Positions 22,959 to 33,500 of a stretch of DNA of 46,731 bases are shown one piece after another (positions within the stretch are counted from its first letter, which is position 1; the number at the start of each line of letters is the position of its first letter). The translations under genes were made by a program, and so were the position numbers. The stretch comes from Phycisphaerae bacterium (lineage in GTDB: Bacteria > Planctomycetota > Phycisphaerae > UBA1845). Under the pieces are notes generated by a model, which was not told the origin of the DNA, did not search any database, and worked only from the letters and a program-made list of their open reading frames with translations. The stretch covers positions 1 to 46,731 of the forward strand of contig JANQQK010000056.1 of NCBI GenBank assembly GCA_028289375.1, given 5' to 3'.

Positions 22959-24446
22959 ATGAGCATTGCGGCGCTTAAGTTGCGGGTGGGGATTTTGTTC
23001 GCGTTGGTGCTGTCGGCTCCGGCCTCGGCCCACACGACGTGGTATGTCGATGACGACACCTGCCCTGCCGCGGGCGACGGCTCGGCCGGGAACCCGTTCT
23101 GTTCGATCCACGCGGGGATCGACGCAGCCGTCAGCGGTGACGAGGTCGTCGTCGCGCCCGGCACATACCCCGAATCCGTGAACCTGAGCGGAAAGGCGAT
23201 CACGCTGCGCAGCACCGACCCGGCCGACCCGGCGGTCGTCGTCACCACCGTCATTGACGGCACGGGCAACGATTACGCCGTCCAGTGCGTCAGCGGCGAG
23301 GGTGCGGGCACGATCCTGAGCGGGTTCGTCGTCACAGGCGGCGCCGTGGCCGGGATGTTGATCGACTCCAGCAGTCCCACGGTGAACGCCTGCTCCTTCG
23401 CGGGCAACGGCGACGACGGGGTGCACGTTGTGAACAACAGCAGCCCGACGTTCCACGGCTGCTCGATCGCCTCGAACCCCGACGCCGGTATGGTCGTCGA
23501 CGCCAGCAGCCCGACGGTGAACGCCTGCTTCTTTTCCAACAACAGCAACGACGGGATGCTCGTGAACGACGGCAGCCCGACGGTGACCGGAAGCTCGTTC
23601 ATCGCCAACGGGACCCTCATCAAACAGAACGGGGACCTTCGCGGCGACGGCATAGAGGTCAACGGGCTTGCGAGCAACGCGACCGTGACCGGCTGTGTCT
23701 TCACCACCCAACAAACGGGCATCCTGTTGGTTGGCGGCGGCTCCGCGACGGTGACCGACTCCCGCTTCAGCGGGAGCAGAGGCGGCTGGGGGATTGACAA
23801 GCGCCCCGGCGGAGATCTTACGGTCGCCAAGTGTTCCTTCGCCGAAGGCGACTCTGGGTTGCAGTTCGCGACCGTGGACGACACCGTCATCGTGACCGAC
23901 TGCACCTTCAGCAAACACGAGTGGGCCGGCATCCGTGTCAACCTGAGCAACGGGGGGGTCGTACAGCTCACCGACTGCACGATCACCGACTCCGGGAGGA
24001 CCGAGTTTGACACCAACTTCCTGGTTGGGGGACTGACCTTCTCGAACGGCGTCCGCAACATCGACGCCACGGTGACCCGCTGCACGTTCACCAACAACTT
24101 GAGAAGCGCGATCGAGGTCGGCTCCCAGCAGAGCGGCACGCTGACCATCACCGATTGCGTCTTCCGCAACAACGACTTCCCCGGCAGCGGCAGCGGCGGG
24201 ATCCGCAGGCGCAACGACAACGAAGAGGTCGTCCCGACGATCACCGGCTCGGTCTTCTTCGCGAACACGCCGGACGACATCGACGTCGCGTTCACCGACG
24301 GCGGCGGTAACGCGTTCGGGTCGCTGTATCCCCCGCCGTCGCTACCGACGGTGGCGGCCCCGGTACTCGGGGACTTGGACGGTGATGGCGATGTGGACCT
24401 CCTGGACTTCGTCCAATTCCAGGTCGCATTCACGGGGCCGAATTAG
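22959..24446 (+). CDS. secreted right-handed parallel beta-helix protein with dockerin-like tail
   Basis: This 495-aa product has a signal peptide cleaved after A-S-A (about 24). It then has a HTTWYVDDDTCPAAGDG start, as in planctomycete and myxobacterial beta-helix proteins, and at least ten rungs with SPTVNACSF, GSFIAN and VTDCTF-type repeats. It ends with GDLDGDGDVDLLDFVQFQ (about 471-488), a calcium-binding EF-like tail typical of Planctomycetota and probably a sorting or assembly signal. Start 22959 (ATG) is chosen for AAGAGGT six bases upstream; GTG at 22953 is in frame. Adhesion or polysaccharide binding is possible; the function is unknown. A 7-bp inverted repeat (24472-24478, 24513-24519) lies downstream. 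Confidence 0.85.
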   Translation: MSIAALKLRVGILFALVLSAPASAHTTWYVDDDTCPAAGDGSAGNPFCSIHAGIDAAVSGDEVVVAPGTYPESVNLSGKAITLRSTDPADPAVVVTTVIDGTGNDYAVQCVSGEGAGTILSGFVVTGGAVAGMLIDSSSPTVNACSFAGNGDDGVHVVNNSSPTFHGCSIASNPDAGMVVDASSPTVNACFFSNNSNDGMLVNDGSPTVTGSSFIANGTLIKQNGDLRGDGIEVNGLASNATVTGCVFTTQQTGILLVGGGSATVTDSRFSGSRGGWGIDKRPGGDLTVAKCSFAEGDSGLQFATVDDTVIVTDCTFSKHEWAGIRVNLSNGGVVQLTDCTITDSGRTEFDTNFLVGGLTFSNGVRNIDATVTRCTFTNNLRSAIEVGSQQSGTLTITDCVFRNNDFPGSGSGGIRRRNDNEEVVPTITGSVFFANTPDDIDVAFTDGGGNAFGSLYPPPSLPTVAAPVLGDLDGDGDVDLLDFVQFQVAFTGPN

Positions 24447-24682
24447 GCGGTGCGCATCGCCCGAAGAGGCGGACGCCCGGAGATCATTGTTATTGTGCGC
24501 AGTTCAGCATTTGGGCGTCTTGCACAGCACCTTCAAGCCCACTCGGGGCCATCGTTGTTTGACCTGTCTGTGATTTTGCATCCACCCTTGTTGCCTGCGC
24601 ATCACGGCCCGCGACGTACGTTCGTGCTCGGTTGACCAGCGTCCGCAATCACTCACTGCGGCAGACTGCCGATGCCAAGCTC

Positions 24683-27600
24683 TTACCTGTCCTGCTCAGG
24701 GATGCCCATTCCGCGTCGGTTCGGATAAGGCGGACGTTTCGGCGGCACGTATGGATTGCGGTTGACTTCCTCGATCATCAGATCGATGGCTGCATCAAGC
24801 TGCGGATCGGATCCGTCGACCATCTTGGCCGGATCGTCGATGACCTCAATGTCAGGGTCGACGCCGTGCCCCTCGATGCCCCACGTGCCGTCGGTCTCGT
24901 AGAACGCAAATGTCGGCGCTGTGACACTGCCACCGTCGATCAGGCCGGGGTTACCGGAAATGCCGACCAGTCCGCCCCACGTTCTGGTTCCGATCAGCTT
25001 ACCAAGGCCTCGGTCCTTGAAATAAAACGGGAAGTAGTCGCCGCCTGACCCGGCCAATCCATTGATGAGCATGCACTTGGGACCGTGGTGCGCGTCCGGC
25101 GGCCACGTCCAGTCGCGTCCGTCTCGTCGTGCCCAGTAGTTGGCCACTGGACGATTGAGCAACTCGATGAAACGTGTCGGAATCTGACCTCCGCCATTCC
25201 ACCGTTCGTCAATGATCAGCGCATCCTTGTCCAGTTGTCCGTGAAATTGGCGAATCAATTCGTTCTGGCCTTGAACACCGGTATTGGGAACGTAGATATA
25301 GCCGACGCGACCGTCGCTCCTGTCATGAACGTAGGCCCGCTTCTCTTCGACCCATGACCGGTATCGGAGATTGGCCTCATTGTTCATCGTCTTGACGATC
25401 ACGTGACGCGCATCATCATCGACCTCGGCCTTCTCACTGACCGTGAGCGTCACGACCTGACCAGCCATGCCCTGAAACGCCGCCCATGGTGCGCGTTCTG
25501 CATCGATGGCAACGCCGTTGACCTCGAGCAGATAATCGCCGACTTTCACATCGACGTTCGGCTGACTCAGGGGACCACGTGCGTCGTAATCCCATGGTGC
25601 GCCTTCGTGGATGTGCGCGATCCTGTAGGCGCCGTTCAACTGTTCGAAATCGACACCCAGCATGCCGACCGATACCGTTGGTGCCGACTCAGCCTCCGGA
25701 CCTGACCGAACATACGCGTGACCAACGTTCAACTCTGCAATCATCTCACCGATCACGAACGTGACATCTTCGCGCGTCACGCAGTCGGCAAGCATGGGTT
25801 CGTATTGCTCGCGCACCGCCACCCAATCGACACCGTGCATGTTGGGATCGTAGAAGAAGTCGCGCTGAATTCTCCACGCCTCCCGGAATATCTGCGTCCA
25901 CTCTTTCCGCGGGTCAATTCGCGACATCATGCCGTCCAGCTTCAACGTTGATTTATCAGTCTTCTGATCGGCGGCGGAGTTCACGATGGCGTAGGATCGC
26001 GCCTTGGCTACGAGGATCTTCTTCCCGTCATCGGACATGGTGAACGAACCATACCCACTGAGAACGGTCTCTTCCTCGCGATCGTCATTGTCGAGGTCGA
26101 AGATCTTGATGCTCGGCTTGTCAGTTGATCCGCGACGCGCCTGCCGCGTGTAGAGGAGGTGTCCCTTGTCGTTGACCGCGAGAGAAGTGAAGCTGCCGCG
26201 CTCCACCGGAATCGTGATCGCGCGACGTTCGAAGTCGCCGATTTCGATCTCGACCGGCTCTACCTCTTCTTCATCATCGCCATCTTCGTCCACTTCATCG
26301 CCGTCTTTATTGTCATCATCTCCGTCCTCTTCGTCGGCGTCGTCATCCTTATCATCGCCGTCTTTCTCATCGCCCTCCTCGTCGTCATCACTGCCATCGT
26401 CCCACTCTTCCTCGTCACTTTCGGGCTTGAATGGTGAACCGGTCTCAGCCTTCAACGGCACCACAAACAGCCGATCCGTATCGGCGTAGATAAAGGTCGT
26501 CCCGACATCTTCGTACGTCGGCGATGTAAATTGCCGGTTGCTCGCAAAGAACAGGTACGTTCCAGCGCGGTCAAACGTTGGCCAGGTATCGTTGAACATG
26601 CCGGCCGTGACCTGCTGCAACGTTCCCTCATCAACCTTGTAAAGCCAAATACTCGAGACCCTATTGGGCCCAGTCTTGGCGTAGGTGAGCCAGTTTGAAT
26701 CCGGTGCCCATCGCGGCCTGATCGGCGTGGCCCACTCCTCGGTATCGATCTTCTTTGTTTCTCCACCTTCGACGGTATGGAGAAAGAGGGCGCCCGTCTT
26801 GTCGCTGTAGGCGATGTGTTTCGAATCCGGCGACCACGTCGGACTGTAGAGATATCCTTCGCCCTGCCCATTCGTGACCTGGCGTGGCTCATCATTTCCG
26901 TCGGACTGGCGTATGTACATCTCGTATTCGCCGCTTCCGTCACAGAAGTAGGCAATCCACTGACCATCAGGACTCCACGACGGACTGCGTTCAGCCGCAT
27001 CGACCGTTCGAGAGAGATTCCGCGGTGTGCCCTTCTTGGCGGGAACCGTCCAGATATCGCCGCGCGTCTCGAATGCGGCCCGCTTGCCGGTTGGGGAGAT
27101 GTCCATGGTCGCGAGGGATCGGGAGACGTCGACCATCTTTGGGCGAATCGTCGGCCGGTCGCCGGGAATGGTGATTTCCACTTCCGTGATCCTGCCGTCA
27201 GCGAGGTTGAGCAGCTTGAGGTTCGGACCGTGTTGAAAAACAATCTCACCCATGCCGTTCTCGCCCGGTCCGATGGACGGCCATTTCACGTCGAAATCCT
27301 TGAACCGGGTCACCTGTTTGCGTTTGCCTGAAGCGACGTCGAAACTCCAGATATTGAGGCGGTGTCCGGCGCCATCATCGGAAACGTAAAAAAGCTTGTT
27401 GCCGTGCCACATCGGAATCGAATCGGTTCCTTCCCAGTCGGTCACTCGCTTCGACGTGTGGTCCTGCAGGTGAAACAACCAGATATCCGATGCCATACCG
27501 CCGCGGTATCGTTTCCAGGTTCGGCCATCGCGCTGGTGGGGTGTGTACGCCAACCACTTTCCGTCGGAACTGATCGCCCCGTTAGCGCCATACGGAACGG

Positions 27601-28237
27601 GGAGCTGCTTCGGCATCCCGCCGTCGGCGGATACCTGGAACAGCTGCTGCTGACGCCTCAGCCCTGCGAGCCCGTTGGTTGCGAATATCAGTTGGCCGTC
27701 AGATGTCCAATCGCAAAGAACTTCCGTCGATGGGTGGTACGTGACGCGTTCCGCGATCCCCCCAGCCATTGGAATCACGTACAGATCGCGATTGCCGTCG
27801 TAGTTTCCGGTGAACGCGATTGACTGACCGTCCTGGCTGAATCGCGGGTAGAGTTCCATGCCCGACGGACCGGCCACGCGCGTCGCTCGCCCACCCTCTC
27901 GTGGTACATGCCATAGGTTGTTGGCGTAGACGAATGTGATGTGCGTGGCACTGACGTCGGGAAATCTCAGCATGCCCGCATGGGGCTGGTGGTTCTTTCT
28001 CGCGGCCAAGCACTCGACCGCGGGAGCCACCAGCAGGGCACCGGCGATTGCGAGAAACAAGACGTGGTTGAAAAAACCATATTGGCGTGCAGCGTGATTG
28101 CGGGTACGTGGAGCGCAAGGTGTTTGCACTTCAAATCCTCCGGTCGGTTTGTTTCTGAACTCGCCGTTCGCGATCGTTCCCTGCGAAACAAGCGTGAATC
28201 TCATCAAGCCGGGGAGTATCGAGTTGGCTGCCGCCAC
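24683..28237 (-). CDS. Tricorn-type S41 peptidase with beta-propeller, PDZ and acidic insert
   Basis: The protein is up to 1184 aa, with a hydrophobic export signal at about residues 58-78. Next come a WD40-like/PD40 beta-propeller (LYPRFSQDGQSIAFTG, SPSWSPDGQWIAYF, YSPTWSPDSKHIAYSD), a long Asp/Glu-rich insert, a PDZ-like region (VKVGDYLLEVNGVAI) and a C-terminal S41 protease domain. In the last, LNVGHAYVRS supplies the His and NGLAGSGGDYF the nucleophile Ser, as in Tricorn. It should degrade peptides outside the cytoplasm. The start is uncertain: the GTG at 28237 and ATG at 28204 both precede a non-protein-like stretch and neither has a clear ribosome site. The propeller and protease parts are certain. 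Confidence 0.88.
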   Translation of the reverse strand: MAAANSILPGLMRFTLVSQGTIANGEFRNKPTGGFEVQTPCAPRTRNHAARQYGFFNHVLFLAIAGALLVAPAVECLAARKNHQPHAGMLRFPDVSATHITFVYANNLWHVPREGGRATRVAGPSGMELYPRFSQDGQSIAFTGNYDGNRDLYVIPMAGGIAERVTYHPSTEVLCDWTSDGQLIFATNGLAGLRRQQQLFQVSADGGMPKQLPVPYGANGAISSDGKWLAYTPHQRDGRTWKRYRGGMASDIWLFHLQDHTSKRVTDWEGTDSIPMWHGNKLFYVSDDGAGHRLNIWSFDVASGKRKQVTRFKDFDVKWPSIGPGENGMGEIVFQHGPNLKLLNLADGRITEVEITIPGDRPTIRPKMVDVSRSLATMDISPTGKRAAFETRGDIWTVPAKKGTPRNLSRTVDAAERSPSWSPDGQWIAYFCDGSGEYEMYIRQSDGNDEPRQVTNGQGEGYLYSPTWSPDSKHIAYSDKTGALFLHTVEGGETKKIDTEEWATPIRPRWAPDSNWLTYAKTGPNRVSSIWLYKVDEGTLQQVTAGMFNDTWPTFDRAGTYLFFASNRQFTSPTYEDVGTTFIYADTDRLFVVPLKAETGSPFKPESDEEEWDDGSDDDEEGDEKDGDDKDDDADEEDGDDDNKDGDEVDEDGDDEEEVEPVEIEIGDFERRAITIPVERGSFTSLAVNDKGHLLYTRQARRGSTDKPSIKIFDLDNDDREEETVLSGYGSFTMSDDGKKILVAKARSYAIVNSAADQKTDKSTLKLDGMMSRIDPRKEWTQIFREAWRIQRDFFYDPNMHGVDWVAVREQYEPMLADCVTREDVTFVIGEMIAELNVGHAYVRSGPEAESAPTVSVGMLGVDFEQLNGAYRIAHIHEGAPWDYDARGPLSQPNVDVKVGDYLLEVNGVAIDAERAPWAAFQGMAGQVVTLTVSEKAEVDDDARHVIVKTMNNEANLRYRSWVEEKRAYVHDRSDGRVGYIYVPNTGVQGQNELIRQFHGQLDKDALIIDERWNGGGQIPTRFIELLNRPVANYWARRDGRDWTWPPDAHHGPKCMLINGLAGSGGDYFPFYFKDRGLGKLIGTRTWGGLVGISGNPGLIDGGSVTAPTFAFYETDGTWGIEGHGVDPDIEVIDDPAKMVDGSDPQLDAAIDLMIEEVNRNPYVPPKRPPYPNRRGMGIPEQDR

Positions 28238-28531
28238 CGGTCAAGCATGCCTTACAGGAAGACACATCGTCAGGGCTTGGGTTCCGTCGACCGTCTGCCA
28301 CGATCCCCTGCGGCCTCAGTATTGGTGGCGACGGCGTCAAGCACCCAGGCATTCGACGCGGTCTTCATTGGGCGACATTCTCGATCTGAAGTTCTATGGG
28401 CGGGCGTGGATCGTCGACATTCGACCAGGCGTCTTGGACTTGAGAATATTCACGATTGGTCAGCACGCGGCCATTGAACCTCTCCTGGCCATTATCTGTT
28501 TGTAACGGCTCCTCGAACGCAAGTCGGCGCA

Positions 28532-28984
28532 TCAGAACAAGTGCTTTTCGAAGCGCAACTGCCCGTCCGGCAGTGTCGCGACACGTCGCCATGCGAGGTG
28601 CTCGTAGAACCCGATCGCCCTGAGGCCTTCATCCGCCCCAGTTGATAACCATGCTCGCTGCACTCCGGCGAGACGAATCGCGTCTTCCGCAGCGGTCATC
28701 AAGGCCCGTCCGATGCCGCGACCCTCGAAATCGGGCCTGACAAAGCAGGCAAAGATGTAACCGGTCGAGCACTGGGCCATCGTGAATCCGACACTCACAC
28801 CGTCCAGGTCAGCAATGAAGGTTGCATAGTCGCCGCCGGCCAACATCGCCCCGACGCTCGCGTGCGTCACGCCGATCTCTGCAAGTTCACCTTCTGATTG
28901 GTGGTTTTCACGAACGGAACAGCGTATGTCGAACAGGATTGCGACGTCCTCAACGGACGCCCGACGAATGACCAACGAATGCAT
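28532..28984 (-). CDS. GNAT-family N-acetyltransferase
   Basis: This 150-aa product starts MHSLVIRRASVEDVAILFDI. It has the acetyl-CoA binding motif A in VRPDFEGRGIGRALMTAAED (R-x-x-G-x-G/A) and a C-terminal GFYEHLAWRRV segment typical of GNAT enzymes. The start at 28984 has AAGGGAGC seven bases upstream; longer frames upstream lack a site. It acetylates an amine; the substrate is unknown. It is divergent from the RND efflux genes that begin at 29175. Confidence 0.85.
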   Translation of the reverse strand: MHSLVIRRASVEDVAILFDIRCSVRENHQSEGELAEIGVTHASVGAMLAGGDYATFIADLDGVSVGFTMAQCSTGYIFACFVRPDFEGRGIGRALMTAAEDAIRLAGVQRAWLSTGADEGLRAIGFYEHLAWRRVATLPDGQLRFEKHLF

Positions 28985-29174
28985 CAACACGCTCCCTTGC
29001 TGTCGGCCCCATCCTGTCCTAAGACCATTCCCCCCCTCGAAAGCGTACCGGCGGTAGCATTTCCTGACCATATTCTGACGGCCATGCACATCGCAGCCGC
29101 GAATCATTGGGAAAAATGGCACTTGTACGCTAAAATTGCGAACTAAGTGGCCCAAGCGGGCGGGGGACGCGTCA

Positions 29175-30578
29175 GTGAGCAACGACACGCAAAGCGACAT
29201 CGCCGAGAACATCAAACCAAACAGAGCGGCTGACGATTCGTCCGTCACGCCCGTTCAACCCAATCCGTCAGTGGCGGGCGGTTTCCGTGGTCTGATCGTC
29301 AATTTTGGGATTCCGATTCTCCTGCTCACCGCCGCCGTTGCGATTGGCGCCGTGCTGATCCAATCGCCGCCAGGATTGTCCAAGTCGCAGATTGAAGTAC
29401 TCGCCCCGGTCGTCTCCACTGCTGAGCTCGTTCCGCAGAAGGTCGCCGTCTACGTTCACGCGTACGGCTCGGTCGTGCCCGCCCGCGAACTTCAGGTGAC
29501 CCCCGAGGTCAGCGGTCGCATTCTGGCACGTCATGAGCACCTTGAGATGGGCGGATTGATCGCAGCGGGCGACCTACTCTTCAGGATTGATCCAGTCGAC
29601 TACGAGATTGCCATCGCACAGTCGGAAGCAGATCTCGACGTGGCTCGCCACTCAGAATCACAGATTCGCTCGCGAATCGAGTCCCTGCGGCAGCGCGGCA
29701 AGCAGTTGGATATTGAGATCGATTACCTCCGATGGAACGCTGACAGACTCGGCACATTGGCGGAGCAGGCGTCGGCAGGGTCCGCTGAAGCACGCGATGC
29801 CGCGACGCAGTACGCCAGCCAGGTCGCTGCCCGTCGAACACTTGACGCCGAGATCGCCGAACAGGAGCGGGCGGCCGAAAGTGCCGGCGCGAGCATCCGT
29901 GTGCTGGAACGCCGTCTCGACGTGGCCAAGCTCGATCTGACGCGCACCGAGGTGCGTGCACCGTTTGACGCACTCGTCACCACCGAGAATGTCGAAGTCG
30001 GGCAACTCGTGGGCCCGCAGAACCCGATAGCCACACTCGTGGCCACCGACGAATTCTGGGCCGAAGCGGCCATTCCCGTATCTCGACTCCGCGATGTTCG
30101 CTTCGCCACGGAGTCCGATGCGTCGGCCAGCCGCGTGACCATCGTGCAAGCCACTGCCGGCCCGTCCACCTCTCGCGAAGGTATCGCCTTGCGGGCTCTT
30201 GGTGATGTCGACCCGCTCGGGCGCATGGCCACCGTGCTCATCGCCATTCGCGACCCGCTGGGGCTTCACCACAACGATGGCTATCAGCAAGAACGCATTT
30301 TGCTGGGAAGCTACGTTCGGTTGCAGATTGAGTCCGGAACACTGGACGACGTCTACATCATTCCCCGCAAAGCACTTCGCGAGAACGATCGCGTCTGGGT
30401 TCGCGACGCCGACGGCCAACTTGCCATTCGACCGGTGAAGATCGTCTGGCGACGTCATGATGATGTTCTCTTGCGCAATGGCTTTGTGGATGGTGATGAA
30501 CTCGTCACGTCGCATTTGGCGAGCGTCGTTCCCGGCATGCCCCTGCGCGTCCGCGACGCTTCCGAAGAGTCCATGTAA
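29175..30578 (+). CDS. RND efflux membrane-fusion (periplasmic adaptor) protein
   Basis: The product has about 467 aa. One N-terminal membrane segment (FGIPILLLTAAVAIGAVLI) is followed by a split lipoyl/barrel-sandwich domain (GSVVPARELQVTPEVSGRI and VRAPFDALV) around a long alpha-hairpin coiled coil (about 110-250). A beta-barrel and a membrane-proximal domain follow. It links an inner-membrane RND pump to an outer-membrane channel. The GTG at 29175 is preferred for GGGGGAC upstream; a TTG at 29136 is possible. The pump gene starts 3 bases after its stop, which is clear operon structure. No TolC-like gene is present. Confidence 0.9.
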   Translation: MSNDTQSDIAENIKPNRAADDSSVTPVQPNPSVAGGFRGLIVNFGIPILLLTAAVAIGAVLIQSPPGLSKSQIEVLAPVVSTAELVPQKVAVYVHAYGSVVPARELQVTPEVSGRILARHEHLEMGGLIAAGDLLFRIDPVDYEIAIAQSEADLDVARHSESQIRSRIESLRQRGKQLDIEIDYLRWNADRLGTLAEQASAGSAEARDAATQYASQVAARRTLDAEIAEQERAAESAGASIRVLERRLDVAKLDLTRTEVRAPFDALVTTENVEVGQLVGPQNPIATLVATDEFWAEAAIPVSRLRDVRFATESDASASRVTIVQATAGPSTSREGIALRALGDVDPLGRMATVLIAIRDPLGLHHNDGYQQERILLGSYVRLQIESGTLDDVYIIPRKALRENDRVWVRDADGQLAIRPVKIVWRRHDDVLLRNGFVDGDELVTSHLASVVPGMPLRVRDASEESM

Positions 30579-30581
30579 TCC

Positions 30582-33500
30582 ATGATCGATCCGCAACCGT
30601 CATCTTCGCGTGAGGGGTTGATCGGGTTCATGACCCGCAACCACGTGGCCGCCAATCTGCTGATGCTGTTGTTTGTCGTCGGCGGCATCGTGGTCGCCAT
30701 GGAAATCAAACAGGAAGTCTACCCCGCCTACGAACTCGACATTGTCAACTTCTCGATGGCCTTGCCCGGCGCCACACCGGAAGAAGTTGAAGAAGGGATT
30801 CTGCTGCCGGCGGAGGAAGCTGTTCGCGGCTTGGAGGTGGTCCGGCGGATCGACTCGACAGCCGTTGAGGGCAGTGGCGACATGTCGATCGAGCTGGTCG
30901 AGGGGGCGGATGCCAATCGCGCGCTGCAGGACGTCAAGAACGCGATTGATCGCGTGGCATCCTTTCCGGAGGAGGCAGAACGGCCACGTGTCGAACTGGC
31001 TGTCCGACAGCGATCGACCGTTACAGTGGCGATCGCAGCCGAGATGGATGAGCGGACGCTGTTCGCCTTCGCCGAGCGCGTACGCAACGACCTGCTCGCG
31101 TATGACCAGATCACCAAGATCGAAGCCTACGGACTGCGCAGTCCCGAAATCACCGTGGAGGTTCCCCAAGCCCAACTCCGTTCACTTGGCCTGACACTTG
31201 ATGACATCGCCGAAGCGGTCAGGACAGCCGCTCGCGACGTGCCCGGTGGCGAGGTCCGCACGGAGGGTGGCGAGGTGCTGCTGCGAAGTGCAGGTCGACG
31301 TTTCTTCGCGAGCGAGTACCACGACATTCCTGTGGTCAGCGGACCGGGCGGCACCAAACTGCGTCTCGGCGACATCGCCACGATCACCGACGGTTTCGAG
31401 GATCGCGACCGCGTATCATCATTCAACGGCAAGCCAGGCGTGACGTTGTGGGTGTATCAGACGGGCGACCAGAAACCACTCGACATTGCCCAGATCGTCT
31501 ACGACTACGTCGAGCGGATGAACGCCGAGATGCCGGAATCCGTCGAGATGATCGTCATGTGGGATCGGGCACGCGAGTACCGCGAGCGTCTCGACCTGCT
31601 GCTCAAGAATGGTGCGTTCGGCATGGGACTCGTGCTGATCGTGCTCGGCATCTTCCTCGCACCAAAGCTGGCGTTCTGGGTCGGATCCGCCGTGCCGGTA
31701 TGCCTGCTTGGCGGCATCATGCTGCTGCCGGTGATGGACACGACGATCAACATGATCTCGCTGTTTGCATTCATCATCACGCTCGGCATCCTCGTGGACG
31801 ATGCCGTCATCATTGGTGAAGAGGTGTTCGAGAACATTCAACGCGGCATGTCGCGAATGGAGGCTGCCATCGCCGGTGCTCGCCGCATGTCGGTTCCTGT
31901 CCTCTTCGCCGTGTTGACGAACGTGGTCGCCTTTGTTCCGCTCATGTTTGTACCGGGTCGCACCGGTCGCTTCTTCGCAGCCATTCCCCTCGTCGTGATC
32001 ACGGTCTTTCTGATCTCGCTGTTCGAAAGCCTCTTCATACTCCCGTCGCACCTTGCCCACACGAAACGCGTGGATCAAACCGGACACGGCGTCCTCCCTT
32101 CCATTGCCCGCGTGCAAACACGACTGGCCAACGCCTTTCAGCGTTTTACCGACAACACGTACGCCCCACTGCTTGCCCTTGCACTGCGCTATCGAGGCCT
32201 CACGGTTGCGATCTTCTTCAGTGGTTTGATCCTGGTTGGCGCGTGGTACCAAAGCGGTCGCCTGAACTTCACGTTCAATCCGAGAATCGAGGGAGATCGC
32301 GTTGATGCCGAGGTGCGCGTGCCGTTCGGCGCACCATTCAGTGAAACCCAGCGCGTTGCCCGCATCATCGAGCAGGCAGGACTTCGTGCTGCGACGCATT
32401 TCGGTCCTCAGGACGAAGTGCTCAAGGGTTGGATGAACAGCCAGGGGCGTCTCGGATCCAACGCAGCCGACGTCAACTTCGTTCTCGTCCCACAGGAGAA
32501 GCGCGATTTCACGCCCGCCGACTTCGTTCGCGTGTGGCGGGATGAGATCGGACCGCAAGCCGGGCTTGAGTCGCTCTATTTTGAATGGGAGGTGGGACCA
32601 TCAGGCTCACGCGGGCTGACCGTCGAACTATCCCATCCTGAGCGGCGTACACTGGAAGCGGCGTCCCGCGAACTTGCGGAATCACTCACAACCTACTCGG
32701 GCGTCACCGACATCGACGATGGTTTCGCTGCCGGCAAACCGCAGCTCGACATTCGCATCCGCGACGAAGCGCGTTCGCTGGGCCTGACGCATGAAGAGAT
32801 CGGTCGACAAGTTCGACACGCTTATTACGGCGCAGAAGCCCTGCGCATGCAACGCGCCCGCAACGAGATCAAAGTCATGGTCCGTCTGCCCGAATCGGAA
32901 AGACGTTCGCTCTCGGACCTTGAGAACATGATCCTGCGCACGCCCGCCGGCGGTGAGATGCCGCTGACCGAAGCCGTCGAACTGACGCAGACGCGTGCCC
33001 ATACCGAAATCAATCGCGTCAACGCCCAGCGCGTGCTTACCGTCACAGCCAACATCGTGCCCGAATTGACCAACGTGAACAAAGTCCGCGCCGATCTGGA
33101 GGCCAACGTCCTCCCCCAACTGTTGGCCACCTACCCCGGACTCACGTTCAACTACGGCGGCAGACAGCAGGAAGAAGCCAACGCGATGCGAACCCTGCTC
33201 GGCGGATTGGGAGCGTCGCTGGCGATCATCTTCGGCATGCTCGCCGCCATCTACCGCAGCTACAGCGAAGCCTTCATCACCATGCTCGTCGTGCCCTTCG
33301 CAATCGCGGCTGCACTGCTGGGTCACATCGTGATGGGCTACGAACTCTCGGTCGTGAGCGTGTTGGGGATCATTGCCACCTGCGGCGTCGTAGTCAACGG
33401 TGGTCTGGTTCTCACGGTCACGATGAATGACCTCGTCGCACGCGGACTCAGCTTTGAAATGGCTGCCCTCGAAGCCAGCAAGCGTCGCTTCAGGCCAATC

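Noticed and set aside
29115..29140. TGGCAC followed by TTGTACGC and TTGCG before the efflux genes
   Set aside because: The GG-to-GC distance is wrong for a sigma-54 promoter.
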